The position numbers and the translations under genes are program-made. DNA of 64,000 nucleotides from Egibacteraceae bacterium (lineage in GTDB: Bacteria > Actinomycetota > Nitriliruptoria > Euzebyales > Egibacteraceae). The notes under the pieces were generated by a model, which was given only the letters and a program-made list of their open reading frames with translations, searched no databases and was not told the origin of the DNA. The stretch covers positions 1 through 64,000 of the forward strand of contig JAUJMS010000016.1 of the NCBI GenBank assembly GCA_030446745.1, written 5' to 3'. This document shows positions 24,994-34,332 of the stretch, in pieces (positions within the stretch are counted from its first letter, which is position 1; every line of letters begins with the position of its first letter).

Positions 24994-26433
24994 GTGCGGA
25001 CCGCGACCCGGACGTCCACCTACGACCGCGAGATCCTCCGTCTTGCGATCCCAGCCGTCGTCGCGCTGGCGGCAGAGCCGCTGTACGTCCTCACCGACAC
25101 CGCGATCGTGGGGCGCATCGGCACGCCGCAGCTCGGCGGGCTCGCCGTCGCGAGCACGCTGATCCTCACCGGGTACGCGCTGTTTGTCTTTTTGGCCTAC
25201 GGCACCACGGGGACCGTCGCGCGGCTGCTCGGCGCGGGCGACGTCGCGCGGGCCGCGTCCCAGGGCGTGCAGGCGCTGTGGCTCGCCGCCGGCGTCGGCG
25301 TCGCGCTCGCCGCCGTCGGACTCGCCGCGGCCGAGCCGGCGGTTGCACTCATGGGCGCCGGCGAGCAGGTCCGCCCGTTCGCCCTGACGTACCTGCGCAT
25401 CAGCATGGCCGGCGTCCCCGCGCTGCTCGTCGTGCTCGCGGGCACCGGCTACCTGCGCGGCCTGCAGGACACGCGCACGCCGCTGCTCGTCGCCGTCGGT
25501 TCGGCGCTCGCCAACCTCGTCATCGAGTTGGTGCTGGTGTTCGGGCTGGACCTCGGCATCGCCGGCTCGGCGTGGTCGACGGTCGTCAGCCAGCTCGGCG
25601 CGGCCGGCGTGTACGTGACCTTCGTCGCCCGCCACGTCCGCGCGACGGGAGTCAGTGTCCGCCCGGACTTGAGCGCCTTGCGCACGCTCGCGGGCGTCAG
25701 CCGTGACCTGTTCTTGCGGACGGCGGCGCTGCGGATGTCGTTGACCCTTGCGACCGCCGTCGCCGCGCGCATCGGCGTCGTCGAGCTCGGCGCCCACCAG
25801 ATCGCCTTCGAGTTGTGGAGCCTTTTGGCGCTGCTGCTCGACGGGATCGCCATCGCCGGCCAGGCACTCGTCGGGCGACTGCTCGGCGCAAGCGACGCCG
25901 CGGGCGCGCGCGCCGCCGCCGACCGCATGGTGCAGTGGGGGCTGGCCGCGGGTCTCGTGTTCGCCGTCGGCATCGCCGCGCTGCGCGGGGTGCTGCCGGC
26001 GCTGTTCACCGGCGACGCTGCGGTGCAGGCGGTGACCGCGTTCCTACTGCTGTTCGTCGCCGTGCTGCAGCCGGTCAACGCGGTGGTGTTCGTCCTCGAC
26101 GGCGTGCTGATCGGCGCCGGTGACGTGCGCTACCTCGCGTGGGCGATGACCGGCGCGGCGGCGGCGTTCGTGCCGGTCGCCGGCGCCGTCCTAGTCCTGA
26201 ACCTCGGCGTTGGCTGGCTGTGGGGCGCCATCGCCGTGCTCATGCTGGCACGCCTCGCCGCCCTCATGGCGCGCTGGCGCGGCTCGGCGTGGCTCGTCGT
26301 CGGCGGACGGCACCCGCTGAGGACGCGCACTACAGCGACCAGCAGCAGAAGGACTGGGCTGCTGGCGCACCTACGGCTGGCGGGGAACGTCCCGTGGTCG
26401 GTGGCAGGCCCGTGGTCGCGAACCAGGTCCTGA
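24994..26433 (+). CDS. MATE family efflux transporter (DinF-like)
   Basis: Twelve-helix multidrug/toxin exporter of the DinF branch. Seen: REILRLAIPAVVALAAEPLYVL at the start, then DTAIVGRIGTPQLGGLAVAS, GAGEQVRPFALTYLRI, GYLRGLQDTRTPL, LGAHQIAFELW and VFVLDGVLIGAGDVRYLAW. I place the start at GTG 24994 (479 residues), because TACGGT at 24981-24986 is 7 nt upstream and the family begins close to this point; an upstream GTG at 24940 is open but lies beyond the -10 box. The last 35 or so residues after AWLVVGGR are polar and unlike the family. Confidence 0.92.
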   Translation: MRTATRTSTYDREILRLAIPAVVALAAEPLYVLTDTAIVGRIGTPQLGGLAVASTLILTGYALFVFLAYGTTGTVARLLGAGDVARAASQGVQALWLAAGVGVALAAVGLAAAEPAVALMGAGEQVRPFALTYLRISMAGVPALLVVLAGTGYLRGLQDTRTPLLVAVGSALANLVIELVLVFGLDLGIAGSAWSTVVSQLGAAGVYVTFVARHVRATGVSVRPDLSALRTLAGVSRDLFLRTAALRMSLTLATAVAARIGVVELGAHQIAFELWSLLALLLDGIAIAGQALVGRLLGASDAAGARAAADRMVQWGLAAGLVFAVGIAALRGVLPALFTGDAAVQAVTAFLLLFVAVLQPVNAVVFVLDGVLIGAGDVRYLAWAMTGAAAAFVPVAGAVLVLNLGVGWLWGAIAVLMLARLAALMARWRGSAWLVVGGRHPLRTRTTATSSRRTGLLAHLRLAGNVPWSVAGPWSRTRS

Positions 26434-26854
26434 CGATCGGCAAGGACCTGTAGCAGACCTGACGCTGGGCCTCGACCCTGCCAGCGCACCAGGCGTCCCT
26501 CCCGGTGGGGGGCGGTCCTCCTGACCCGGAGCGGTCCCGGTGTCCGCGTTCATGCGCCGGGCCGCTTCCGGGAGGGGGAACGGTCGCACAGGTGCCCGAA
26601 CGTGACCGTATCCGCCCGATCAACCGTCCAGGTAAGGGCCACCGAACTAGCCCAACCGTCCACTAAGGGCGGCCTGCACGACCCTTCAGACGCCGCTGCC
26701 GACCCGGCAGACCGCATGGCTTCGTCCGCAAGGGTCCGATACGGGCACAGCGGAGCAGTTTCACGCGCCCGGACATGGCAGGTCCCCGTGCCGGGATGGT
26801 CGCAGCGACGGGGACCTGGAGCCGTGGCCGTGGATGGCCTGAGCCGGTCCATGG
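26434..26854. other. No gene recognised; one strong hairpin
   Basis: About 420 bases between the MATE gene and a decayed Crp/Fnr fragment. No frame gives a recognisable protein. The only structure I see is a perfect 11-bp inverted repeat, CAGGTCCCCGT (26779-26789) and ACGGGGACCTG (26808-26818), with an 18-nt loop, which may be a terminator left from either neighbour. Confidence 0.6.
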
Positions 26855-27080
26855 CTCGCGAAGGTCAGCAACGACGCGACTGACGGACTGACGTCGGGCG
26901 CCGAGCAGGTGCGCGATCACCTCGTGCGTGAGGTGGACTTCCGGTGCCGGTGTGCGGGTGGAGCAGGCGCACCACCTCGCGCAGGCGGTCGACTGAACCG
27001 TCCTCGACACGGGTCAGCAATCGCGCCAGCGCGCGGCGTTCGACGCGCAGCAGACGGTCGACCAGTTCCGAGGAGTCCAT
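26855..27080 (-). pseudogene. Crp/Fnr-type regulator, C-terminal fragment
   Basis: One frame from 27080 gives ELVDRLLRVERRALARLL, typical of the dimer helix and start of the Crp C-terminal domain. After a frameshift near the HPHTGTG segment, the next frame gives the winged helix VHLTHEVIAHLLGARRQSVS followed by RVVADLRE. The cyclic-nucleotide-binding domain is missing. A broken remnant. Confidence 0.65.
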
Positions 27081-27187
27081 GGGGCCGCGACGGCTATCGG
27101 CGCTCCGATGACCTAGCGAAACGGGAACCGATTGCGACCCGCCGGCGTCTATTCAACAGCGGAGACCGACGAGGCGGAGGAAAACGC

Positions 27188-27578
27188 ATGAGAAAGACGA
27201 CGGTGGTGCTGCTGGTGGTGCTGACGGCCTGTGGCGCCAGCGCGGGCGCGGGCACGGGTGGCGCCGGGGTCACCAACGCGGGCGCGGCCAAGCCCGGAGG
27301 GCTTACGGTGCAGGAGGCGCTGGAAACGGACGCGACCGGACCGCTGCTGGTGACCGGCTCCTACGTCCACGCCGAGGGCGAGCCGCCGCGGCTGTGTGCT
27401 GCGATGCTCGAGTCCTACCCCCGCAGTGCGGCGAGCCGTCGCTTGTGGTCGAGGGCCTCGACGAGTCGGACATAAAGGTCTCGAACGCGAGGGCGGGACG
27501 ACGTGGGCCAGCCGGGTGACGGTAACGGGTCCACGGCGAGGCGAGACCATCACGGTGGACCCCACCGTCCAGTCCTGA
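27188..27578 (+). pseudogene. Small lipoprotein, two frameshifts
   Basis: The start ATGAGAAAG with an upstream GGAGGAAA ribosome site and LVVLTACGAS lipobox is intact. The frame then breaks in a run of C at about 27417. The second frame reads PQCGEPSLVVEGLDESDIKV. It breaks again near 27495, and the third frame reads GGTTWASRVTVTG and ETITVDPTVQS to a natural stop. Joined, these give a coherent secreted domain of about 130 residues, so the gene was real and lost frame twice. Confidence 0.75.
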
Positions 27579-27591
27579 CGAGCGTCAGGAC
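27572..27591. terminator. Hairpin containing both stop codons of a convergent pair
   Basis: GTCCTGA-cgagcg-TCAGGAC: a 7-bp stem whose arms contain the TGA of the lipoprotein remnant on the plus strand and the TGA of the GrpB/HAD remnant on the minus strand. Confidence 0.5.
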
Positions 27592-28288
27592 CTGGCGGCG
27601 AGCACCCGGTCGGTGAACCCCTCCAGCGACCGCACCCGCCGGGGGTGCTCGACGGTGTGCAGGCCGCGGTGGTCGACCACCCAGCCCGTGAGCCCCGCGG
27701 CGTCGGCCGCGACCATGTCATAGGCGACGGTGTCGCCCAGGTACCACGTCTCCGGGGCGCGCAGTCCCAGGGGCTCCAGCGCATACGTGAAGATCGCCGA
27801 TAGCGCGTCGGCGTCGCCCCTGTCGCTTCAGCTCGGCGTACTCGGTAGCCAACGCGAGGTCGGCGCGAAGGCGGTCGCGGAACTCCAGCCTGTCCGTCCA
27901 TGCCTCGGCGTCCGGGTCGAGCAGGTGCAAGTGGGCGACGCGCCGCTCGCCGTCGGCCCTCGACGAAGAACCGCCGCCAGGGCCGTTCGTCCAACGGCGG
28001 CGGGACCAGGTGCCACCCGTCCTCGGACAGCGCCGCGGCGACGTGGTCGGCGACGTCGAGTGTCGCGACGCCGGCCATCAGGTCGATCGTCGGCTTGGCC
28101 GCGAGCCCTGGCACCGCCGTGCTGCCGACGTGGTGAACCGGCGTGGTCAGCCACGGCGCCAGCAGCCGTTCGAGTCGCGCAGCCTCGGCCGCTGCGCGGG
28201 CGGGCCACCGTGGATCGGCCGCCTCGACGATGACCGGCGCGGTGGCCCACGCCGGCCACTGTTGGGGTGCCGGAGAGTCGGCGTCCAC
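27585..28288 (-). pseudogene. GrpB (UPF0157) domain joined to a HAD-hydrolase C-terminus, frameshifted
   Basis: Frame 1 gives a GrpB N-terminal domain (VEAADPRWPARAAAEAARL, HHVGSTAVPGLAAKPTIDLM). After a one-base loss near 27955 the next frame gives VAHLHLLDPDAEAWTDRLEF and EYAELKRQ. A second shift near 27830 leads into IFTYALEPLGLRAPETWYLG then DTVAYDMVAADAAGLTGWVV, the C-terminal motif of HAD phosphatases. HAD motifs I and II are absent. The locus therefore looks like a deletion fusion of two neighbours followed by frame damage. It starts 8 bp after the MoaD-like stop. Confidence 0.72.
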
Positions 28289-28295
28289 GCCGTTC

Positions 28296-28598
28296 CTAGC
28301 GCCGGTGTTCGAAGCGTCCGTCGCCACTGCCGCCCGAGACGGCCGGCAGGATCGCGAGCTCGTCGCCGTCAGCCAGCGGTTCTGGCTGCGTCAGCCGGGT
28401 GGCCTGGGCGTTATGGATGCACAGGACGTGGCGGCGCAACTCGCCTGCTTCGTCGAACAGACGCACCGTCAGGGTCGGGTGTTGCGCGCACAGGTCGGCC
28501 AGCGCCTCCTGCACGGTGGCGCCGGACACGGTGACCTCGCGCACCGCCCCGACGGCCGGTTCCAGCACGCGCGGGAGGCGGACCGTGGTCGTGGCCAC
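28296..28598 (-). CDS. MoaD/ThiS family ubiquitin-like protein
   Basis: 100 residues from GTG 28598. The beta-grasp fold is suggested by VTVSGATVQEALADLCAQHP, VLCIHNAQATRLTQPEPLADGDEL and the end AILPAVSGG, which is followed by eight extra residues (SGDGRFEH plus two Arg). Family members carry sulfur as a C-terminal GG thiocarboxylate; here the GG is not terminal, so activation would need trimming or does not occur. It starts 2 bp after the BNR-propeller stop, so the two are coupled, far from the moaB-moaC-moeA cluster. Confidence 0.85.
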   Translation of the reverse strand: MATTTVRLPRVLEPAVGAVREVTVSGATVQEALADLCAQHPTLTVRLFDEAGELRRHVLCIHNAQATRLTQPEPLADGDELAILPAVSGGSGDGRFEHRR

Positions 28599-28600
28599 CG

Positions 28601-29626
28601 CTAGACCAGCGCGACGGTGGCGATCCTGGGATAGCGCCCCGGCAGGCGTTGCCACGTGTCGCCGGCGTCGGCGGTCGCCCACAGCTCCCCACCCGTGCTG
28701 CCGAGATAGACGCCGCCGTCACCGTCGGTGGCGATCGCACCGCGCAGCACCGACGTGTACGTCGGCTCGTCGGGCCAGCCCTTGCCGGCGACGCTCCACG
28801 AGTCCCCGCCGTCCAGCGAACGCCACGCCGCGAACCGGCCGTCGACGGGGACGCGGTTCTCGTCGGCCGCGAGCGGCACGACGAACAGCGCGCCGCTGGC
28901 GTCGTCTCGGGCGATGGGGAACCCGAACCCCGCAGGCAGGCCGCGCTCGATGCGCTCCCACGAGTCGCCGCCGTCGTCGGTCCGGTAGACCCCCTTGTGG
29001 TCCTGGCGCCAGATGACGTCGGCGTTGGCAGGATCCGCGACGACGGCGTGGACGCAGTAGCCGATGCCCGGTTCGCCATCGGGAACGGCTCCCTCGACGC
29101 CGTCGTTGCGCGGCACGAACGTCGCCCCGGCGTCATCGGAGCGAAAGACGCCGATCGCGGAGGCCGCCACCCACATCCGGTCGCCGTCGAGCAACACCCG
29201 GTGCGCGCACATGCCGCCAGCGCCGGGCTGCCACGCCGCCCGAGTCGGGTGCCCGTTGAACGCCCGCAGCGGCTCCCACGTGACGCCGTGGTCGTCGCTG
29301 ACGAACACACCAGCCTCCGCGACCCCGCAGAACACACGCCCGTCCAGCGAGGTCGTGAACGTCCAGATCTGTTCCAGCCGTGGACCGCTGTCGCCGAACG
29401 CCGGCCCGGCGGCGACCTGGTCCCATGCGTGCAGGTCGGGGCTGCGGTGCACACCTGGTCCAAACCATCCGCTGCCGGTCGCTGCGAGGTAGGTGCCGTC
29501 CGCCGCGCGGCCGAACGCGGTGACACCCCACCCCGGAAACAACGGGCCGTCGACCGCCCAGCTGCGCTGGTCGTCGCTGTGGAGCAGCCACGCGCCTTTG
29601 TCCGTGCCGACCGCCAACGTCGTCAT
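28601..29626 (-). CDS. BNR/YVTN-repeat propeller protein (sialidase-like fold)
   Basis: 341 residues from ATG 29626, preceded by GGGAGGG. It opens LAVGTDKGAWLL and has repeated Asp-box-like units such as SDDHGVTWEP, SDDAGATFVP, TDDGGDSWER, SLDGGDSWSV and TADAGDTWQRLPG. There is no signal peptide. It is probably a beta propeller without proven enzymatic activity; sialidase active-site arginines cannot be assigned. The adjacent MoaD-like gene is almost contiguous, and I believe similar pairs occur in other actinobacteria. Confidence 0.85.
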   Translation of the reverse strand: MTTLAVGTDKGAWLLHSDDQRSWAVDGPLFPGWGVTAFGRAADGTYLAATGSGWFGPGVHRSPDLHAWDQVAAGPAFGDSGPRLEQIWTFTTSLDGRVFCGVAEAGVFVSDDHGVTWEPLRAFNGHPTRAAWQPGAGGMCAHRVLLDGDRMWVAASAIGVFRSDDAGATFVPRNDGVEGAVPDGEPGIGYCVHAVVADPANADVIWRQDHKGVYRTDDGGDSWERIERGLPAGFGFPIARDDASGALFVVPLAADENRVPVDGRFAAWRSLDGGDSWSVAGKGWPDEPTYTSVLRGAIATDGDGGVYLGSTGGELWATADAGDTWQRLPGRYPRIATVALV

Positions 29627-29835
29627 CGCCACCCTCCCGTCGGGTGAGCGCCACACACCCGACACCAGACGCGCGGTCGCTGCGCCGAGCACACTACCGT
29701 CGGCACCGCCGGCCTCGAAAGCTCCGCCTGAAAGCGGTCGTCCCGCAACCAGTGCAGTAGCGTCGGGGTATCGACCGCCTGGCACCGGAGGGTCTCATCG
29801 TCGCAACGCAACGACCGCTGTCGGCCTCCCGAGGC

Positions 29836-30597
29836 GTGGCCGGGCCCGTGCTCTTCGCGCGGTACGCCTACGCCCCCAACGAGCGCGGCTTCTGCGGACC
29901 GCCCGACCACCGGGCGATGCTCGAGTACGGCTCCGAGCAGGTCAGCGACGCGGGGCTGATCAAACTCGCCAGCTCGTTCACCGGGCCGTGGCCCTACCTG
30001 ACGCTCATCGCGGGCAGCGCCGGCATCGCCGACCCGTTCGACGCGCGCGTCGTCGAGGCGTACTGGATCGGCAACGAGCTGCTCGATCGCGTGGACATGA
30101 CGGCGTTCGGCAACGGGATGCTCGAGCGGTTCGGGAAGGTCGCGGGGCCGTCGTGGAGCCATCTCGCCGAGGCGATCCCTGCCGGCGCGGTGGCGCACCA
30201 CAGCTTCCACGTCCTCGGGGTGTATCCGTGGGTGGGGCTGCTCGGACCCGAACGTGGCGGCGAGCCGCTGCGCATCCTCGACCGCTGTCGCATTCGCTGG
30301 GGCAGGGTGACGGCCGTTGCAGGCGACGAGGTGACCGTGACGTCGCAGTCGCTGACGTGGGACGGTCTGCGCCTCGGCATCGGCGACGCCCAGCCGGAAA
30401 CCGCACGGCGGGCAATCGGGGGTGTCGGGTTCGTCCCCGACTTGGTCGCCGGTGACTGGGTCGCATTGCACTGGGACTGGGTCTGTGACCGCATCTCGCC
30501 CCGGCAGCTGCGGAACCTGCGCCGGTACACGGCGCTGCAGCTCGAGATCACCAACCACCGCGTCAGCCACTCTGGACCCGGAATGGTGATGGCGTGA
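29836..30597 (+). CDS. DUF6390-like protein of unknown function
   Basis: 253 residues from GTG 29836. Soluble, Trp- and aromatic-rich, with recognisable blocks VLFARYAYAPNERGFCGPPD, LASSFTGPWPYLTLIAG, DPFDARVVEAYWIGN and LHWDWVCDRISPRQLRNLRR. I associate this pattern with DUF6390, whose role is unknown. Its TGA overlaps the GTG of the solute-binding protein, so it heads the transporter operon. About 210 bp separate it from the divergent BNR gene; I found no clear promoter box there. Confidence 0.7.
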   Translation: MAGPVLFARYAYAPNERGFCGPPDHRAMLEYGSEQVSDAGLIKLASSFTGPWPYLTLIAGSAGIADPFDARVVEAYWIGNELLDRVDMTAFGNGMLERFGKVAGPSWSHLAEAIPAGAVAHHSFHVLGVYPWVGLLGPERGGEPLRILDRCRIRWGRVTAVAGDEVTVTSQSLTWDGLRLGIGDAQPETARRAIGGVGFVPDLVAGDWVALHWDWVCDRISPRQLRNLRRYTALQLEITNHRVSHSGPGMVMA

Positions 30598-31607
30598 GGC
30601 GCCGGGTCATGTGGAGGCGGCTCTCGACGGTGATGCTCGCCGGGCTGCTGGCGGCGTGCGGCACCGAGGCGGCGCAGGACCAGCCGTCGCCGGTCGAGAC
30701 CACCGCGCCGTCGGCGTCGGCAGCGACGGTACGGCTGTACACCAGCGTCACCGAGGACACCGTCGAGGCGGTCGTCGACGGGTACCAGGACGCCTTCCCC
30801 GGCACCAAGGTGGAGGTCTTCCGCGCCCCGACGGGCGAGCTGACCGCGCGCATCGCGGCCGAGCAGCGCGAGGGCGGCGTCCGCGCCGACGTGCTGTGGC
30901 TGACCGACCCCCTGTCGATGCAGCAGTACGACGCCGACGGGCTGCTCGCGCCCGTGCCGCCGACGGCCGAGGCGGTGGTGCCACCCGAGTACCGCTCGGA
31001 CACCTTCGTCGGCACGCGCATCCTCAACATGGTGATCGTCGCCGGCGAGGACGTCGATCCGGCTCCGCAGAGCTGGTCGGATCTCGCCGATCCGCGATTC
31101 GCCGACGCTGTCGCGATCCCCGACCCGTCGTTCGCGGGGTCGGCGTTCGGGGCGCTCGGCTACTTCGCGCAGGACGACGACTTCGGGCTCGACTACTACC
31201 GACAACTGGCAGAGAACGGGGCCGTCCAGGTCTCCGCACCCGACGACGTCGTCACCGGCGTCGCGGAAGGGCGCTACGCCGTCGGCATGACGCTGGACAA
31301 CTCGGCGCGCACGGCGATGGAGAACGGGTCTCCGATCGAGCTGATCGCGCCCGAGCCCGGCGCGATCGCGATCTACAGCCCCATCGCGGTCCTCACCAGC
31401 GCCGCGGACCCCGACGCGGCGACGTCCTTCACGGACTTCGTGTTGACCGAGGAGGCGCAGGAGGCGATCGCCAAGACCGGCTGGGAACCCATCCGCGACG
31501 ACGTCGCCTGGCCACACGACCTGCCACAGGTCGCGCCGGACTGGGCCGCGATCTCCGACCAGCAAGAGCAGCTGCTCGAGGAGTACCGCGCCATCTTCGG
31601 TGGCTGA
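30594..31607 (+). CDS. ABC transporter solute-binding lipoprotein, ferric iron type
   Basis: 337 residues. Lipobox MLAGLLAACG near residue 22, then a bilobed periplasmic-binding fold: ATVRLYTSVTEDTVEAVVDG, LTARIAAEQREGGVRADVLW, GYFAQDDDFGLDYYRQLAEN and TGWEPIRDDV. It matches the FbpA/FutA-like iron and related oxyanion binders. The ligand is uncertain: iron(III), thiamine or phosphonate carriers share the fold. GTG 30594 overlaps the previous stop. Confidence 0.88.
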   Translation: MRRRVMWRRLSTVMLAGLLAACGTEAAQDQPSPVETTAPSASAATVRLYTSVTEDTVEAVVDGYQDAFPGTKVEVFRAPTGELTARIAAEQREGGVRADVLWLTDPLSMQQYDADGLLAPVPPTAEAVVPPEYRSDTFVGTRILNMVIVAGEDVDPAPQSWSDLADPRFADAVAIPDPSFAGSAFGALGYFAQDDDFGLDYYRQLAENGAVQVSAPDDVVTGVAEGRYAVGMTLDNSARTAMENGSPIELIAPEPGAIAIYSPIAVLTSAADPDAATSFTDFVLTEEAQEAIAKTGWEPIRDDVAWPHDLPQVAPDWAAISDQQEQLLEEYRAIFGG

Positions 31608-33216
31608 GCCACGCGATCCCGCCTCGGCGTGGCGCTGGGCGGGCACGGCGACGGCGGCCGCCGCCGTGATGCTGCTGGCGGGATTCCCGCTGTTCGAGCT
31701 GCTCGCGGCCGCCGCGGCGCAGGGGTGGGTCAACGCCGCCAGGTCACTGGTGGGGGCCGCGACGGCCGCGCCGGTGGTCAACACGCTGTGGACCGGTGCC
31801 ATGGTGACCGCGGTGGCCGTGGCCGGCGGCACCGCGGCCGCGATCGCGACCGAACGCAGCGCGGCGCCCGCTCGGCGATGGCTGCGACTGGCGTTGCTGC
31901 TGCCGCTGGTCATTCCGTCGTTCGTCGCGGCGCTCAGCTGGGCGCAGGCGTACGGGCCTGCCGGACTGGTCGACGACCTGCTCGGCGTGGCGGTGCCCGG
32001 GGTGTACGGGCCGTTCGGGGTCGTCGCGGTGCTCGTGGTCGAGGCGCTGCCACTGGCCTACCTCGCCGTCGCGTCCGGACTGGCGTCGCGGGCGGAGCCG
32101 GACCTCGAGCGCGCCGCGCGGGCCAGCGGCGCGAGCGCCCGCCAGGTCCTCGTGACGGTCACACTGCCGCTGTTGCGGCCGGCGCTGGCTGGCGCGGCCG
32201 CGCTGGTCTTCGTGACCACCGTCAACGCCTTCGGAGCGCCGGCGATTCTCGGGTTGCCGGCGCGCTTCTCGACGGTGACGACGCGCATCTACTCCGACCT
32301 GGCGTTCGCCGCGAGTCCCGCCGCGTTCGCGCGCGCCGTGACGCTGAGCGCGGCGCTGGTCGTGTTGACGCTCGCCGTCGTCGCACCCGCGGACGCCAGG
32401 GGCCTTGGTCGGGGTGCGGTGCGCACGGCGGTGCCGGCCGGGGGCGGATCCACCGGGACGAGCGCCCGCTGGCCGGGCGTCGCCGCCTGGGCCTACGTCG
32501 TTGTCGTGACCGCCGTCCCGCTGCTGGCGCTGGTGCTGATGGCGTTGACCCGCGCGGTGGGCGTCGTGCCGACGCCGGCGAACTGGACGCTCGCGCACTT
32601 CGCGGAGGCGCTCGACGGCGACACCGTCGCTGCGCTCGGTCGCAGCGTTGTCCTCGCGGGGGCGGCGGCGACGGTGGTGGTCCTGCTCGGCGGGCTGCTC
32701 ACCGTCCTGCGACACCGGCGCCTGGGGCGGGGTCTCGGCACCGTGGCCATCCTCTCGTTCGCGGTCCCCGGCACGACGCTTGCGGTGGCGATGCTGCTGG
32801 CGTACGGGCCGTGGTTGCGCGACACCGTCGCGCTGATCCTGCTCGCCTACGTCGCGAAGTTCTGGGCGCTGGGCCACCGGACGGTCGCCGGGGCAGCCGA
32901 CGGCCTGCCGGCGGACCTGTCGCGCGCCGCCCGGGTGAGCGGCGCGAATGCGCTGACCGCGATCCGTACCGTCGTGGTTCCGCTGCTGCGCCCCGCGTTC
33001 GCGGCGGCGTGGCTTGCGGTGTTCCTGTTCGGGCTGCACGAGCTGACGATGTCGAGCCTGCTGTACGGGCCCGGCAGCAAGACGCTGGCGGTGGTCATCC
33101 TCAACCTCGCTCAGCTCGGTGACCCGACGGTGACCTCGGCGCTCGCCGTGCTGCTGACTGCGCTGCTGCTCGCGGTGGCCACGCCGCTGCTGTTGGTGGT
33201 CCGAGCCAAGCGGTGA
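31600..33216 (+). CDS. ABC transporter permease, fused two-domain FbpB type
   Basis: 538 residues with about 12 membrane helices. Two EAA-loop regions, one per half: AARASGASARQVLVTVTLPL near residue 175 and AARVSGANALTAIRTVVVPL near residue 440. This duplicated permease is typical of Fbp/Sfu ferric transporters. Start GTG 31600 overlaps the binding-protein gene by 8 bp, and the end overlaps the ATPase gene by 4 bp. Confidence 0.93.
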   Translation: MAEPRDPASAWRWAGTATAAAAVMLLAGFPLFELLAAAAAQGWVNAARSLVGAATAAPVVNTLWTGAMVTAVAVAGGTAAAIATERSAAPARRWLRLALLLPLVIPSFVAALSWAQAYGPAGLVDDLLGVAVPGVYGPFGVVAVLVVEALPLAYLAVASGLASRAEPDLERAARASGASARQVLVTVTLPLLRPALAGAAALVFVTTVNAFGAPAILGLPARFSTVTTRIYSDLAFAASPAAFARAVTLSAALVVLTLAVVAPADARGLGRGAVRTAVPAGGGSTGTSARWPGVAAWAYVVVVTAVPLLALVLMALTRAVGVVPTPANWTLAHFAEALDGDTVAALGRSVVLAGAAATVVVLLGGLLTVLRHRRLGRGLGTVAILSFAVPGTTLAVAMLLAYGPWLRDTVALILLAYVAKFWALGHRTVAGAADGLPADLSRAARVSGANALTAIRTVVVPLLRPAFAAAWLAVFLFGLHELTMSSLLYGPGSKTLAVVILNLAQLGDPTVTSALAVLLTALLLAVATPLLLVVRAKR

Positions 33217-34286
33217 ACGACGGCGGATACGGCGCCGCCGCGCTGGAGTGCCGCGGCCTGGAGGTGGCGTACGGCCGCGAGCCGGTGCTGTCGGCGCTGG
33301 ACCTGCGCGTGGAGCGCGACGAGGTCCTGGCGCTGCTCGGCCCGTCCGGCTCGGGTAAGAGCACGCTGCTGTACACCGTCGCCGGATTCGTCCATCCGCA
33401 CGCGGGAGAGGTCACGATCGACGGCCGTGTCGTGGCGTCGCCGCGCACCCGAGTGCCGCCGGAGTCGCGCAAGGTCGGCCTCGTGTTCCAGAACTACGCG
33501 CTGTGGCCACATCTGGCCGCGGTGGAGACGGTCGCGTATCCGCTGCGCCGACGCGGCGTCGGCGTCGCGGAGGCGAACCGACAGGCAATCGAACTGCTCG
33601 AACGCCTGAGCGTCGCTGACCTGTCGGAGCGTCGGCCAGCCGAGATGTCGGGCGGACAGCAGCAGCGCGTGGGGCTCGCCCGAGCGCTCGCGGCAGAGGC
33701 GTCGCTCTACCTGTTCGACGAACCGACCGCCCACCTCGACACCCCGCTGCGGGCGCAACTGCAGCACGAGCTCGCCGAACGCCGGCGGATGCTCGGCGCG
33801 GCGGCCGTCTATGCCACCCACGATGCCGGCGAGGCGCTGGCCGTCGCGGACCGGGTAGCCCTGCTGCGCCACGGCCGGGTCATCCAGATCGGACCGCCGG
33901 TGCAGATCTACGAGCAGCCGGTGGACGTGTGGGCCGCCCGGCTCACCGGCCCGGCGTCGGTGCTCCGCGCCGACGTGCACGTGGCCGACGATGGCAACAT
34001 CGAGGTCACCCTGTCAGGGCGGACGGCGCACGTCGCCGGAGGCCGGACCCCGGACGCCGGCGCCGACCCGGACCTGCTCGTCCGGCCGGACTGGACCACG
34101 CTGGGCGGCGACCTCGACGGCGTCGTGACGCAGCTGTGGTACCGCGGACCGCACACCGACTACCGACTCGACACCCCCGCCGGCCCCATCGACGTTCGCC
34201 ACCCCGGTCCGCCGTCGGCCACGGTCGGAGCGCGCGTCGGCTGGGGGTTGCGCCGGGTCTGGGCGGTACGCCGGGGCGACGCATAG
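33213..34286 (+). CDS. ABC transporter ATP-binding protein, FbpC type
   Basis: 357 residues. Walker A GPSGSGKSTLL, Q-loop VFQNYALWPHL, signature MSGGQQQRVGLARAL, Walker B LYLFDEPTAHLD, switch histidine ATHDAGEAL. A C-terminal TOBE-like regulatory domain of about 110 residues follows, as in MalK/FbpC ATPases. It completes an intact four-gene operon inside a region where many other genes are broken. Confidence 0.93.
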   Translation: MNDGGYGAAALECRGLEVAYGREPVLSALDLRVERDEVLALLGPSGSGKSTLLYTVAGFVHPHAGEVTIDGRVVASPRTRVPPESRKVGLVFQNYALWPHLAAVETVAYPLRRRGVGVAEANRQAIELLERLSVADLSERRPAEMSGGQQQRVGLARALAAEASLYLFDEPTAHLDTPLRAQLQHELAERRRMLGAAAVYATHDAGEALAVADRVALLRHGRVIQIGPPVQIYEQPVDVWAARLTGPASVLRADVHVADDGNIEVTLSGRTAHVAGGRTPDAGADPDLLVRPDWTTLGGDLDGVVTQLWYRGPHTDYRLDTPAGPIDVRHPGPPSATVGARVGWGLRRVWAVRRGDA

Positions 34287-34291
34287 GCGAC

Positions 34292-34322
34292 GCGGGCACC
34301 GACCGCTTCGGCCGGTGCCCGC
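34292..34322 (+). terminator. Hairpin after the ABC transporter operon
   Basis: 10-bp inverted repeat GCGGGCACCG (34292-34301) and CGGTGCCCGC (34313-34322) with an 11-nt loop, 6 bp after the ATPase stop. No T-run follows. Confidence 0.6.
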
Positions 34323-34332
34323 ATCACCTCGT

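Noticed and set aside
24940-26433. Earlier GTG start for the MATE transporter
   Set aside because: It lies upstream of the TACGGT box and adds 18 residues not typical of the family.
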